Numbered from the stretch's first letter, positions 16,287 to 25,732 are shown. The stretch is DNA of 64,000 bases from Algoriphagus limi (GCF_024919275.1 NZ_JANWGH010000002.1:744001-808000); one strand, 5' to 3'. The notes: a model not told the origin generated them from the letters alone. Numbers and translations: made by a program.

Positions 16287-17070
16287 AGCTCAAATTTATA
16301 CCTCTGAGAGAATGGTCAAGTTTCCAATGCTCTCAAAGGCTTTCTATAAAATTTTTGGATATACCAATTTGGGAAATTACGCTCGCTTTACCATTTTCAA
16401 AAAGCTGGTAAATCAAGTTTCATTACCTCAAAACCCACAAATATTGGATTTGGGAACGGGGTATGGAGAATACGCTTTCTCGCTTTCTAAGGCTTTTCCT
16501 TCAGGGCTAATCCATGCTTTGGATATAGATCAAGAGCGGATTTATATGCTCCGGCAGGCAATTCGAAAAAGCCTGACCTCCAATATCAAAACTTATTCGG
16601 ATCACTTGAAGGATGTATATCTGCCTGAACTGGACTTTGCCTTTTCAATAGACGTTTTCGAGCATATTGAGGAAAATCAGATGCCGTTTCAGGAAGTCTA
16701 TGACCGGCTTAAGCCAGGAGGGTATTTTTTGGTAAAAATTCCAAATCGAGAACAAAAAACCATCTTTCCTGAGGATTTATTTGAAGAGCATCAGGAATGG
16801 CTGGAAGAGGAGCATGTAGGACAAATCTATGATCTGAAGGGATTGAAAAATCGCTTTGAAAAGGAAGGGTTTGAAGTAGTTCATGCTTCCCATTCTGACG
16901 GCTGGTTTTCCCGCATGGGTTGGGAACTAGCTTATCTAGGCAAAAAAGCCGGAGTTATTGGTCAGCTAAGTTCTCTTCCTATCGCAAAGGCGCTGGTGAA
17001 GCTGGATCGGGTTTTTCATGACAATACCTGGGGGAATGCTATTCAGGTGATTGGTAAAAAACCTGAATAA
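16267..17070 (+). CDS. Class I SAM-dependent methyltransferase
   Basis: A 267-residue soluble methyltransferase. Motif I is LDLGTGYGEYA (about 59-69), the acidic residue binding the SAM ribose is in ALDID, and motif IV/post-I are FSIDVFEHIEE and LKPGGYFLVKIP (methyltransferase type 11/25 fold). It starts inside the last 20 nt of the flippase gene and its stop shares one base with the next start (TAATG), so it belongs to the glycan operon. Likely roles are O-methylation of a sugar or capping of the chain; neither can be shown here. The N-terminal 45 residues are an extra helical segment. Confidence 0.87.
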   Translation: MNLTFGEAQIYTSERMVKFPMLSKAFYKIFGYTNLGNYARFTIFKKLVNQVSLPQNPQILDLGTGYGEYAFSLSKAFPSGLIHALDIDQERIYMLRQAIRKSLTSNIKTYSDHLKDVYLPELDFAFSIDVFEHIEENQMPFQEVYDRLKPGGYFLVKIPNREQKTIFPEDLFEEHQEWLEEEHVGQIYDLKGLKNRFEKEGFEVVHASHSDGWFSRMGWELAYLGKKAGVIGQLSSLPIAKALVKLDRVFHDNTWGNAIQVIGKKPE

Positions 17071-17963
17071 TGAAAGCGCCAAAAGTCAGTATCATCACGG
17101 TCAACTATAAACAAAAAGAGGTAACCGCTGTACTTCTGAGAAGCATCCTGTCTTGTGGTTATTCCAATTTGGAAATAATTGTGGTGGATAATGAACAAAT
17201 CGCTGATGATACCGAGTATTATTCCAGGTTTCACCCTGCGGTTCGGGTGATTAATTCACCGGTAAACTTAGGCTTCGCTGGAGCCAATAATTTGGGAATT
17301 AGAAAGGCTACCAGCGATTTCTTGTTTTTTCTAAACAATGATACCGAATTGCAAAAAGGGGTCATTGAGTCCCTGTTGGAGGGATTTTCTAATCCAAATG
17401 TTGGAGCCATTTGTCCGATAATCCGATATGACGAAGATCCCAGCCGGATTCAATACTCGGGATTTACGCCGATAAATTCCTTGACAGGAAGGAATAAATT
17501 AGAACAAGAACTTCCTATTCAACCCTGGAAGGAAACGAGTTATTTCCACGGAGCTGCCGTTATGATCTCCAGTAAGGTGGTTGAAAAGATCGGCGAGATG
17601 CCCGAAGACTATTTCCTTTATTATGAGGAGTTGGATTGGTCTCAGCGATTGCGGGATAAGGGATATAAAATACTGGTCTGTCAAAATGCCTACATCCTTC
17701 ATAAAGAATCCATCAGCACAGGGAAAAATAGTCCCCTGAAGGTATATTATCAGACGAGAAACCGCATTCACTTCATGAGAAGGAATGGTAAAGTTTATCC
17801 TGCTTTTCTTTTATTCTTTCTGACAGTTAGTCTTCCTAAAAACCTGATTTCATTATCAAAGTCTCATGGAAAAGCTTTTAGAAGAGGGGTTCTTGATGCT
17901 TTGATTTTTCAGAAAACTGGCTGGACAAATCCTATTGAATTCTCACCCAACACTTACCGATAA
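17070..17963 (+). CDS. Rhamnosyltransferase-like glycosyltransferase, GT2
   Basis: A 297-residue GT-A enzyme of the WcaA/RfbF-like GT2 group. It has SIITVNYKQKE at the start, IIVVDN, the NSPVNLGFAGANNLGI segment typical of rhamnosyltransferase-like GT2s, FLNNDTEL (DxD-equivalent) and FHGAAVMIS, followed by EELDWSQRLRDKGY, the catalytic-base ED region. A rhamnosyl activity would fit the dTDP-rhamnose gene rfbC at the left edge of the window, but this remains inference. TAATG overlap with the methyltransferase indicates co-translation. It is followed by an 88-nt gap before the next GT2. Confidence 0.9.
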   Translation: MKAPKVSIITVNYKQKEVTAVLLRSILSCGYSNLEIIVVDNEQIADDTEYYSRFHPAVRVINSPVNLGFAGANNLGIRKATSDFLFFLNNDTELQKGVIESLLEGFSNPNVGAICPIIRYDEDPSRIQYSGFTPINSLTGRNKLEQELPIQPWKETSYFHGAAVMISSKVVEKIGEMPEDYFLYYEELDWSQRLRDKGYKILVCQNAYILHKESISTGKNSPLKVYYQTRNRIHFMRRNGKVYPAFLLFFLTVSLPKNLISLSKSHGKAFRRGVLDALIFQKTGWTNPIEFSPNTYR

Positions 17964-18051
17964 ATCCGGTCATTCGTCGTATTCAGGCTTCCGTTGATCG
18001 ATTTAAACAGTCAGTAACATCCTCGGTCTTTTAATTTCAAACAAAAAAGTC

Positions 18052-19224
18052 ATGGAAATTCTATTTTGGATCTTGTTGGGAATCATTCTCTATACCTTTT
18101 TAGGGTATGGTATGATTATCACTTTATTGGCAAAAATTAAAGGAAGAAAGAATTCCTATTCTGAATTGGAAGATGAGGATTTACCTTCGGTGACTTTGGT
18201 TGTAGCCGCTTACAATGAGGAAGAAATAATCGATCAAAAGGTAAAAAACTGTTTAGCCTTAAGTTACCCTAAGGATAAGCTGAAAATCCTTTTTGTTACC
18301 GACGGAAGTACGGACCGGACTGTTCAATATTTGGAGCAATATGCACCGCAAATTCATTATGCTCATTCCCCAGCTAGAAGAGGGAAAATAGCTGCCATCA
18401 ATCGAGTCATGCCTTCTATTGACTCTCAGATTACAATATTCTGTGATGCCAATGTCATGCTAAACCCTGAAGCTATCCGCCTACTGGCTAATCCTTTCCA
18501 ATCAAACCTGGTAGCTGCAGTGTCAGGAGAGAAAGTTGTTCGATCTGGAGCCGATGAAGGAGCAAGTTCTTCGGGTGAGGGAGCCTATTGGAAATATGAG
18601 TCATTTTTGAAGAAAATGGACGCTCAATGGAATACGCTAGTGGGCTCTGCAGGAGAACTGATAGCTCTACGTACCATTATGTATCAACCCATGGAAGAAG
18701 ATACGATCATCGAGGATTTTGTGATGACCTTGCGACTTGCAGAATCAGGATATAAGGTGTCTTATGTTTCTGAAGCAAAGGCTGTGGAGTACGGATCGGC
18801 TTCGGTTGCTGAAGAAGAAAAACGAAAAGTGAGGATTTCTGCAGGTGGAATTCAAGCTATCAATAGACTCTCTAGTCTTTGGAAGGTATGGAATCATCCA
18901 GGCTTAAGTTTTCAATATTTCTCCCATCGTGTGATTCGTTGGACCTTGATGCCGTTGGCATTACTATTATTGATTCCCGCTAATGTTTTACTTTGGGATC
19001 ATGGTCTGATTTACCAGATTATCCTGCTTTCCCAACTTGGATTCTATTCTCTGGTGATTTTAGGCTATCAGTTTCGGGAGCGAAAGACCAAGAAAAAATG
19101 GATGCATTTACCTTTTTATTTCATTTTCATGCATATCTGTGTCATCAAAGGATGGTTTCGATATGCTAAAGGAAAGCAGGCAGTCACTTGGGAAAAGGCC
19201 AAGCGTCTGGCAATATCAGAGTAA
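18052..19224 (+). CDS. Membrane-anchored glycosyltransferase, GT2
   Basis: A 390-residue protein with an N-terminal helix (2-22), a GT-A catalytic core (about 45-275) and two or three C-terminal helices. Catalytic features are TLVVAAYNEEE, FVTDGSTDRT, FCDANVML (DxN/DxD site) and EEDTIIEDFVMTLRLAESGYKV. The QxxRW motif of processive enzymes is not seen; KRKVRISAGGIQA occupies its place. Last plus-strand gene of the locus, it overlaps the 3' end of the convergent response regulator by 9 nt. An 88-nt leader separates it from the previous GT2, with only an imperfect -7 (TAATTTCA) in it. Confidence 0.87.
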   Translation: MEILFWILLGIILYTFLGYGMIITLLAKIKGRKNSYSELEDEDLPSVTLVVAAYNEEEIIDQKVKNCLALSYPKDKLKILFVTDGSTDRTVQYLEQYAPQIHYAHSPARRGKIAAINRVMPSIDSQITIFCDANVMLNPEAIRLLANPFQSNLVAAVSGEKVVRSGADEGASSSGEGAYWKYESFLKKMDAQWNTLVGSAGELIALRTIMYQPMEEDTIIEDFVMTLRLAESGYKVSYVSEAKAVEYGSASVAEEEKRKVRISAGGIQAINRLSSLWKVWNHPGLSFQYFSHRVIRWTLMPLALLLLIPANVLLWDHGLIYQIILLSQLGFYSLVILGYQFRERKTKKKWMHLPFYFIFMHICVIKGWFRYAKGKQAVTWEKAKRLAISE

Positions 19225-19938
19225 ATTCAAACGGTTAATCAGGGCTTCCTTATTGGCACGGGAGATTGGGATGACCTTATCATCTATAAGTAAATTGGAC
19301 TCTTCGATGTCGATGATTTTAGCCAAATTGACGATAAACGAACGGTGTACCTTTTGAAAGTTGTAATCGCTGAGTTTCTCCTCTATTTTCTTGATAGTAG
19401 CATGGACAATATACCCTTTAGCTTTGGTCTTGAATAGGGCATAATCTCCCTTCGCTTCGATATATAAAATATCCTCGATTTTTACTTTGATAAGCTTATT
19501 ATCGACTTTCAAAAAGAGGCTGTTGTCTATGATTTTCGAAATATTCTGGTTTGCTTTCTCGGCTTTTTTCAAGCGGTCAAATGCAGCCTTTGCAACCTCG
19601 ATTGCCGCATTGACTTCTTTGATTCCATAGGGCTTGACTAGATATCCGAAGGGACCCATTTCTTTGGCTCTTTCTATGGTAGATTTATCAGCAAATGCGG
19701 TGGTAAAAATGAAAGGGATATCAAATTGATCCCGGATAATTTCAGCAAGTTCGACCCCATCGATGTCTCCAGCAATCTGAATATCGAGTAGGGCTATTTC
19801 AGGGGCTTTTTCATTACAAATTGCAATTGCCTCATCTCCGCTCTCAGCTACTCCCACGACATCATGATCAAGCATTGTTAAAATGTCATTTACACTTTGT
19901 GCGATCATGGGATCGTCTTCTACGATCAAAATTTTCAT
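19216..19938 (-). CDS. LytTR-family response regulator
   Basis: A 240-residue two-component regulator. The receiver domain (1-120) has Asp8/Asp9, phospho-acceptor Asp52 (ALLDIQIAG), Thr80 and Lys102 (LVKPYG). The C-terminal LytTR DNA-binding domain (about 137-240) carries the conserved ILYIEAKGDY and FQKVHRSFIVNL segments. It starts 1 nt after the stop of the histidine kinase, which is clearly its partner. LytTR regulators in Bacteroidota often act on nearby envelope genes; control of the adjacent polysaccharide locus is plausible but inferred. The 3' end overlaps the convergent GT2 gene by 9 nt. Confidence 0.93.
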   Translation of the reverse strand: MKILIVEDDPMIAQSVNDILTMLDHDVVGVAESGDEAIAICNEKAPEIALLDIQIAGDIDGVELAEIIRDQFDIPFIFTTAFADKSTIERAKEMGPFGYLVKPYGIKEVNAAIEVAKAAFDRLKKAEKANQNISKIIDNSLFLKVDNKLIKVKIEDILYIEAKGDYALFKTKAKGYIVHATIKKIEEKLSDYNFQKVHRSFIVNLAKIIDIEESNLLIDDKVIPISRANKEALINRLNLL

Positions 19939-19939
19939 A

Positions 19940-22930
19940 TTAAATCGATTTGGTGCTCAAAGTCGGGATTTTGACGATAAATTCCGATCCTTTGTTGACT
20001 TCACTTTTTACTTCTATCGTGCCTTGGTGCAAATTGACAAATTCCTTTACAATCGACAGGCCCAATCCCGAACCTTGTATGTTTTTCACATTGGTTGCTC
20101 TAAAGAAAGAAGAAAACAGGTCTTTTTGATCTTTTTCTGGGATTCCTATGCCAAAGTCTTTGATACTAATCTGTAATTCGGAGAGATTTTCGAAGTTGAT
20201 GGTAAGCTCGGGGTTTGACTTTCCCTCAGAATACTTCAAAGAATTGGCCAATAGATTGGTTAGGATATGATCCATCAAGCTTTGGTCTGCATGGATTTCC
20301 CTTTCCAGTCCTTTGATTTCCAGCTGAACCGAACGATTGTCTTCTCTTCCAACTGAAAGTTTAGAGATGATATCCTTCGTTAGGTTTATGATGCTCATTG
20401 GTCTGAGCCTCACTTCTACTTTACCTGCTTCAATTTTGCCAAGAAGCAACATATCATTCATCAATGAGGATACTCTTCCGATTTCACTAGAAATCCGTTC
20501 GAAATACTTCTCAAATTCTGGTTTGATCTCGGGGTTTTTCTTTTCTAAGGCAAACTCAATCAAATCTACATTTTGTTTGATAGAAGTTAGTGGAGTCCGG
20601 AATTCATGGGAAGTCATGGATACGAAGCGTGATTTTAACTCACTTAAATCGCGTTCCTTTTGCAGATTTTTTTCTAGTTCTTCTCGGGTATTTTTTTGTA
20701 GCGTAATGTCCCTTATAAATGCGGTAAAGGTGGTCCTTCCTCCAAGCTTAAGGGGAATAATGGCGATTTCTATAGGGAATTCCCTCCCAGATTTATGCAT
20801 GGCGGTGATTTCAAACCGCTGATTCAAAACAGGGCCATGACCCGTTTTGAGATAATTCTTCATCCCATTGTCATGCGCTTCCCGATAGTTGATTGGGATG
20901 ATATTTTCAGTCATTGGTCTTCCCATCACCTCTTTTGCCTTCCATCCAAAAATGGTTTCTGCCTGTGGATTCCATCCTGTCACTAGCCCTTCCTTGTTTA
21001 CAGTAACCACGGCATCCAAGGCTGTTTGTATGACGGTCCTTAATAATGCTTCTCGGTCTATTAGTTCTTTTTCAGACTTTTCTTTTTGGAGTTTTAGTTG
21101 GGCATTCTTCAGTTTGGATGCGGTAAGATTTGCAATGATGGTAAGAGTTTCCAGATGTTCTTGGGTAAAGAAATTTGGTTCAGGATGCTCAGAGTCGATT
21201 ATACCTATGATTTTGTTCTCGAAATAAATAGGGACGGTAATTTCGGACCTAAATCCACCTACATCTTTAAAATATCTGGGATCATCTGCTGTGTCTTTGA
21301 TTATTTCTGCCTTACCACGTTTTGCAACAGCGCCTACTATTCCCTTTCCAAAAGGGATTTCTATCGGGTTTTTAATTTTTCGGTTTCCCTTATCCTTAGG
21401 TCCCCTGGCGGCTAACTGAACAAGGCATTGTTTTTTTTCATCGACTACATAAATCACACAGTCCACGAAATCAAACTCTCCGATTACATTCTCTACGATT
21501 TCCCAGGCTAAGGAATGTAAATCCTCTTCATCTAATATTTTTGTAACAAAACGGGTAATCGCAGAAAGAAATTCTTGCCTTGATTTTAATTGCTCATTGG
21601 ATTGTAAAAGGGACTCTCTTCGGCTTTTGAGTGTATTTTGGTTTTTTTGAGCAGTCAGTACATAGCTGATATATCGGGTAAAAAGTCGGAATAATTCAAG
21701 GTCATATTGTGAAAAATCTTTTGTTTGCTCGGATGAGCCCAAAAAAATAGATCCAAATTTTTCCCCATCCATATAAACAGGCATGGCGATACATGCTTTC
21801 AAGTCAAGTTTTTTTACAGAAGGAAGTTTTTCATAAGCAGTGCCAGAAGTGTCATTTATGGCAATTAGTTTTTCCTCTAAAAATGCTGAACCAGAAATAG
21901 TCTGTTCTAAAGGATAGGTTTTATTCAGCTGTTTTAAAATCTCTGAACTTAGAACTTCAATAAATGTTGTCGAATTATCTTCTTTGAATTCAGCAATAAA
22001 CCCGAATGGAAGTCCAAAATATTCAGAAATAAATCGAAAGCTTTGATTTAGCTGCTCTTTAGGACCGAGAGAAAATTCTGAAGTTATTCGATTGAGCTCC
22101 TCCAGGGCATAGGTATACTTGTCCAATTCCGCTTGTATCCGTCGGAGTTCTAATTCGTCTTTCCTTCTTTGCGTGACATCTACATGAACTCCCACCGATC
22201 CTGTTCGTTTCCCCTGAAGGTCATATAAGGGGGCCCCAGAAATGATTGCATAAAAAGGTTCTCCGTTTTTTCGATTGATTTTCGCATCATAGGCACTTCC
22301 TTGATTTTTCTCCCGAAGTTGATGATGTTCATCAAGTACAGCTTTGGTTTCCTTTGAAGCCAATAACTCAGAGGCGATTTTGCCAAGCATTTCTTCTTTT
22401 GAAAACCCGGTCATTTGGCACATTGCATCATTGACGTATTGGATGCGCTCATCCAAATCTACTTCAATCAAGCCAAATTGTAGCCTTTCCAGAATTCCTC
22501 GATATTTTTCTTCAGACTGTTTTAGTGCCTTTTCGAAATTATACCGGTTAGTACGGATTCTAACGATGGAAATTGCTCCAATAAAGACTTCTCCCTTATA
22601 ATGAAATCGAGTCTTTTGTCCAACCCATTCTTCCTTACCTTTTTTTGTAAGTATGGGAAATTCTAAATACGAGGTCTCTTCTTTGGAAGCTAATTGGTTT
22701 CGATAAAACTGCTGAACATTTTGTTTATAATCTTCTCGAATGAGTTCGAGATAATGCATGCTGAGTAGTTCTTTTCTCGAATAACCTAATACTTCCGAAG
22801 CTATTCTGTTTACAAAAGTAAAGTTCCCCTCAGGATCTGTTTCATAGATGATATCAAGGGCTTCCTCGACTAAAATTCGGTATCGCTCTAAGGAAAAACT
22901 TGGAAAATTTTCTTCGGGACTTTCTTTCAC
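19940..22930 (-). CDS. Soluble multi-sensor PAS/GAF histidine kinase
   Basis: A 996-residue kinase with no transmembrane helix, so it senses cytoplasmic signals. Domain order by inspection: PAS (about 15-130), PAS (140-265), GAF (285-425), GAF (455-605), PAS (630-750), HisKA with phospho-acceptor His775 in SHEFRTP, and HATPase with N-box NLLANSLKYS, G1 DFGIGIP and G2 GSGLGLSIV. The GAF domains lack the Cys-His of bilin binding and no haem motif is evident, so the ligands are unknown. It is transcribed away from the TonB receptor unit and directly into the LytTR regulator gene. All catalytic boxes are intact. Confidence 0.94.
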   Translation of the reverse strand: MKESPEENFPSFSLERYRILVEEALDIIYETDPEGNFTFVNRIASEVLGYSRKELLSMHYLELIREDYKQNVQQFYRNQLASKEETSYLEFPILTKKGKEEWVGQKTRFHYKGEVFIGAISIVRIRTNRYNFEKALKQSEEKYRGILERLQFGLIEVDLDERIQYVNDAMCQMTGFSKEEMLGKIASELLASKETKAVLDEHHQLREKNQGSAYDAKINRKNGEPFYAIISGAPLYDLQGKRTGSVGVHVDVTQRRKDELELRRIQAELDKYTYALEELNRITSEFSLGPKEQLNQSFRFISEYFGLPFGFIAEFKEDNSTTFIEVLSSEILKQLNKTYPLEQTISGSAFLEEKLIAINDTSGTAYEKLPSVKKLDLKACIAMPVYMDGEKFGSIFLGSSEQTKDFSQYDLELFRLFTRYISYVLTAQKNQNTLKSRRESLLQSNEQLKSRQEFLSAITRFVTKILDEEDLHSLAWEIVENVIGEFDFVDCVIYVVDEKKQCLVQLAARGPKDKGNRKIKNPIEIPFGKGIVGAVAKRGKAEIIKDTADDPRYFKDVGGFRSEITVPIYFENKIIGIIDSEHPEPNFFTQEHLETLTIIANLTASKLKNAQLKLQKEKSEKELIDREALLRTVIQTALDAVVTVNKEGLVTGWNPQAETIFGWKAKEVMGRPMTENIIPINYREAHDNGMKNYLKTGHGPVLNQRFEITAMHKSGREFPIEIAIIPLKLGGRTTFTAFIRDITLQKNTREELEKNLQKERDLSELKSRFVSMTSHEFRTPLTSIKQNVDLIEFALEKKNPEIKPEFEKYFERISSEIGRVSSLMNDMLLLGKIEAGKVEVRLRPMSIINLTKDIISKLSVGREDNRSVQLEIKGLEREIHADQSLMDHILTNLLANSLKYSEGKSNPELTINFENLSELQISIKDFGIGIPEKDQKDLFSSFFRATNVKNIQGSGLGLSIVKEFVNLHQGTIEVKSEVNKGSEFIVKIPTLSTKSI

Positions 22931-23027
22931 AAAAAGTATGGATAGTGGTAAAATGAATTTATCTCCAATATAAAAACTAGAAGCAGAAGACGAAAAACAG
23001 TAAAGGGTAAAAAGTAGTAATCTCTAT

Positions 23028-23071
23028 AAAAAATGAGGCTGTCTCAAAATGTAAATTTCTGAGACAGCCTC
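23028..23071 (-). terminator. Rho-independent terminator of the TonB receptor gene
   Basis: GAGGCTGTCTCA (23035-23046) and TGAGACAGCCTC (23060-23071) are perfect 12-bp inverted arms with a 13-nt loop. On the minus strand the hairpin is followed by ATTTTTTAT, and it begins 8 nt after the receptor stop. Confidence 0.88.
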
Positions 23072-23079
23072 TACTTTAT

Positions 23080-25467
23080 TTAAAATCTCATACTAACTCC
23101 CAAGAGGAAATTTGTTCCGGCCTGAGGATAGTAGTAGTTTTCTGTAATCAATTCCCTTCCTGTATCTCCCGGGATGAAATAGCTGAAAGTATAGCCATTT
23201 GGTTCATAGAGCTCATTGAAGATATTGTTGATTAACAAATTGACTTCTATGCTTTCGAAGAATTTTGGCTGTGCTGAGTAGCTGATGCGAAGGTCATTGG
23301 TGAAAAAGGCATCCAAAGCACGATTTTCATTGGATGTGTTGTCCAAGAATTGTCTCCCCACATACTTACTCAACCAGTTTAAAGAAAGGTTTTTGGTTGG
23401 TTTGAATTCGATGATAGCCGAACCTACCAAATTGGGAGAGAAGGCAATGTCCGTGTCGGAATAGGTGATGGATTCTTGGCGGAATTCCTCTACGCTGTAG
23501 TCATCGATATACTCGGTGAACTCCGCGATTTTATTTCGGCTGAATGCGATATTTCCACCAATTGTCCAAGCTGAAGAGACTTGGTAAGCTCCGTCCAATT
23601 CGATTCCTGCCCGATAAGAGGAGGCAACATTTTCTCGGATATAAGCCCCCACATCATTGATTTGACCAGTTAGAATAAGCTGATCCTTGTAATCCATGTA
23701 GTAGAAATTGGCATTGTAGGTGAAGTTTCCAACACTGGATCTTACACCTGCTTCGATATTGTTGAGGCGTTCTGGTCTTGGAACTTCAGTGATGGGATTA
23801 TCCGTAAAATCTGAACGAACAGGTTCCCGATTGGCAATGGCATAGCTAGCATACCATGTTCGGTTTCCTTTTTCGTAAGAAAAGCCAAATTTCGGATTGA
23901 AGAAGGTATATTTTTCCTCTCCGTCTACGATTCGAAGGTCATCATTCACTCCGAAGAAGGTGTAATTGATTCCTCGCAGCTGTAGATCTCCAAAAAGGTT
24001 AAATCCTGGTTTTAATTCGTAGGTAGCTTTAGCATAGATATTCTGATCATCTTTGATGGCATTGTTATCATAGTAGCGATCGCGGATATCGGTATTGCCA
24101 GCAATTCGAGCCCAGATGATTTCTCCGAAATGATCCCCATCATAGCGATTGGCTCCACCTCCCAAGATTACATCCCATTGTCCATTGTCAGAGACATAAT
24201 TTACCGAGCCCACAAAGCCAAAGAAGTCATTATCCAACCATCTTCTTCTGATGATATCGGTACTGCTGATAACTTCTCCACCAATTTCCACATTAGGCAG
24301 ATTGTAATCTGCAAAATCATCATCCTCTCGATATTGCTCATAATAGCCTCTACCGTAGGTGTAGTGAAGTGCCAAATTGGTTTTCCAATTAGTGCCAATT
24401 TTTCCAGTATAGATCAATTGATAATGATCCTGCTGGTAATTGTCTGTCTCGTTTTCGTAAGTGTAGTAGTTGTTGGTTCGGTCCGTTTCAAGCAAAGACT
24501 CAGGTAATCCCCACCAGGATTGGTAGGTCTTTTCTTTTCCGGAGAAGACATTTAATTTCACCATGTGATTTTCTCCATAATATCCACCAGAAAGGAAGTA
24601 GGATCCTAAATCCGAAAATGCCCGATCTACATAGCCATCGGTGGTGATTTTGGAAAGTCGTGCATCTACGGCAAACCGGTCATTCAAAAGTCCTGTCCCT
24701 GCTTTGACGGTATGTCTCCAGGTATTGAAGCTTCCAAATCCATTATCAACCTGGGCATAAGCTTCTTCTTGTCGAGTATCCGTTTGGAAGTTCAAACTTG
24801 CCCCAAATGTAGCTGCCCCATTAGTAGAGGTACCGACGCCTCGCTGGATTTGGACATTGTCCACTGAACTTGCAAAATCCGGCATATTCACCCAGAAAAC
24901 TCCATGTGATTCTGCATCATTCAAGGGAATTCCATTGATGGTAACGTTGATTCGGGTTTGGTCTGTTCCTCGGATTCTGATTCCCGTGTAGCCAATTCCA
25001 GCTCCAGCATCAGAATGAGAAACAACGGATGGAGTGAAATTCAAAAGGATAGGAATATCCTGTCCGAGATTTCGTTTCGCCAATTCTGCCTTGTCAATTG
25101 TTTTGAAGGTAGTGGGTGTCGTTTCCGAAGCGCGAGTGGCCGAAACGATGAACTCTTCCGAAACGAATTCCTTGCTTTGTAGCCTGAAAATCAATTCCTC
25201 AGAGGTTGGAACAGAAATTTCTTGGGTGATGGATTCATAACCCAAATAAGAGACCCGAATATTCAGGGTTCCTTCTGGAAGTTTAGAAAGGACAAATTTT
25301 CCATCCATGTCGGTAACAGTTCCTCTTCCGGTGCCCTCTGCCCAGATGGATGCTCCGATTAATGGGGAATTGGTTGATTGATCTAATACCTTTCCCCTCA
25401 CTTGTTGTTGTGCATGTGCAGCAAGTGTAGTCAGGCAAAAAGCCAGACATAGCCATAAATTTTTCAT
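23080..25467 (-). CDS. TonB-dependent outer-membrane receptor, predicted thiamin(-precursor) transporter
   Basis: A 795-residue outer-membrane receptor. It has a signal peptide (MKNLWLCLAFCLTTLAAHA), a CarboxypepD_reg-like domain (about 22-100: GKVLDQSTNSPLIGASI, TDMDGKFVLS), a plug (about 115-230, with RIRGTDQTRINVTINGIPL) and a 22-strand barrel ending in aromatic FLLGVSMRF. ATG at 25467 gives the signal peptide; the frame is open to 25503 but adds only a polar stretch. The mRNA leader contains a TPP riboswitch (25614-25693) behind a good promoter, so the receptor should be repressed by intracellular thiamin pyrophosphate. Such TPP-controlled TonB receptors are known in Bacteroidota as thiamin importers. 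No inner-membrane PnuT or thiamin genes follow; a terminator does. Confidence 0.93.
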   Translation of the reverse strand: MKNLWLCLAFCLTTLAAHAQQQVRGKVLDQSTNSPLIGASIWAEGTGRGTVTDMDGKFVLSKLPEGTLNIRVSYLGYESITQEISVPTSEELIFRLQSKEFVSEEFIVSATRASETTPTTFKTIDKAELAKRNLGQDIPILLNFTPSVVSHSDAGAGIGYTGIRIRGTDQTRINVTINGIPLNDAESHGVFWVNMPDFASSVDNVQIQRGVGTSTNGAATFGASLNFQTDTRQEEAYAQVDNGFGSFNTWRHTVKAGTGLLNDRFAVDARLSKITTDGYVDRAFSDLGSYFLSGGYYGENHMVKLNVFSGKEKTYQSWWGLPESLLETDRTNNYYTYENETDNYQQDHYQLIYTGKIGTNWKTNLALHYTYGRGYYEQYREDDDFADYNLPNVEIGGEVISSTDIIRRRWLDNDFFGFVGSVNYVSDNGQWDVILGGGANRYDGDHFGEIIWARIAGNTDIRDRYYDNNAIKDDQNIYAKATYELKPGFNLFGDLQLRGINYTFFGVNDDLRIVDGEEKYTFFNPKFGFSYEKGNRTWYASYAIANREPVRSDFTDNPITEVPRPERLNNIEAGVRSSVGNFTYNANFYYMDYKDQLILTGQINDVGAYIRENVASSYRAGIELDGAYQVSSAWTIGGNIAFSRNKIAEFTEYIDDYSVEEFRQESITYSDTDIAFSPNLVGSAIIEFKPTKNLSLNWLSKYVGRQFLDNTSNENRALDAFFTNDLRISYSAQPKFFESIEVNLLINNIFNELYEPNGYTFSYFIPGDTGRELITENYYYPQAGTNFLLGVSMRF

Positions 25468-25613
25468 GTGTAATAAACCCTTTCGGGAGATTGAGTTAAA
25501 CATGGGAAGACTTAGGGGAAGTCATCCGTACTTGTTTACCCGTTTTGCAAAAGCAACCATCAAAAAAGCCAGTCGGTACCAATTCTGATTTTTCGAATGC
25601 TTACTCTGCTTGC

Positions 25614-25693
25614 TCATTTCCCTTCGCCGGCACTACCCGGATCAGGTAATATGGGTATGATCTCAGCCCGTGATATTAGGGCACCCCTTATGA
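25614..25693 (-). promoter_or_regulatory. TPP (THI-box) riboswitch
   Basis: On the minus strand the conserved THI-box elements occur in order: GGGGTGCC, GGCTGAGAT followed by CATACCC, ACCTGATCCGG, TAGTGCCGGCG and AAGGGAA. The closing P1 helix is TCAT (25690-25693) with ATGA (25614-25617). It lies about 150 nt before the receptor start. The downstream switch (terminator or RBS sequestration) could not be resolved by eye. This 354-nt gap (25468-25821) also holds a promoter and a terminator; nothing else was seen. Confidence 0.95.
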
Positions 25694-25701
25694 TCTAGGA
25701 A

Positions 25702-25732
25702 CAAAGGTATAGAGGAAAAGTTTGAATGCAAA
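25702..25732 (-). promoter_or_regulatory. Promoter of the TPP riboswitch / TonB receptor
   Basis: On the minus strand, -33 TTTG (25732-25729), 19 nt, then -7 TACCTTTG (25709-25702). This is a full match to the Bacteroidota consensus with standard spacing. The predicted start near 25698 is only about 5 nt before riboswitch helix P1. The -33 overlaps the T-run of the upstream terminator. Confidence 0.8.

Noticed and set aside
20337..22601. Plus-strand open frames opposite the histidine kinase
   Set aside because: They are the antisense of intact kinase domains and show no protein-like composition.
23035..23071. 12-bp inverted repeat as a possible insertion-sequence end
   Set aside because: It has terminator geometry (short loop, T-run on the minus strand) and sits right after a stop codon; no transposase is nearby.
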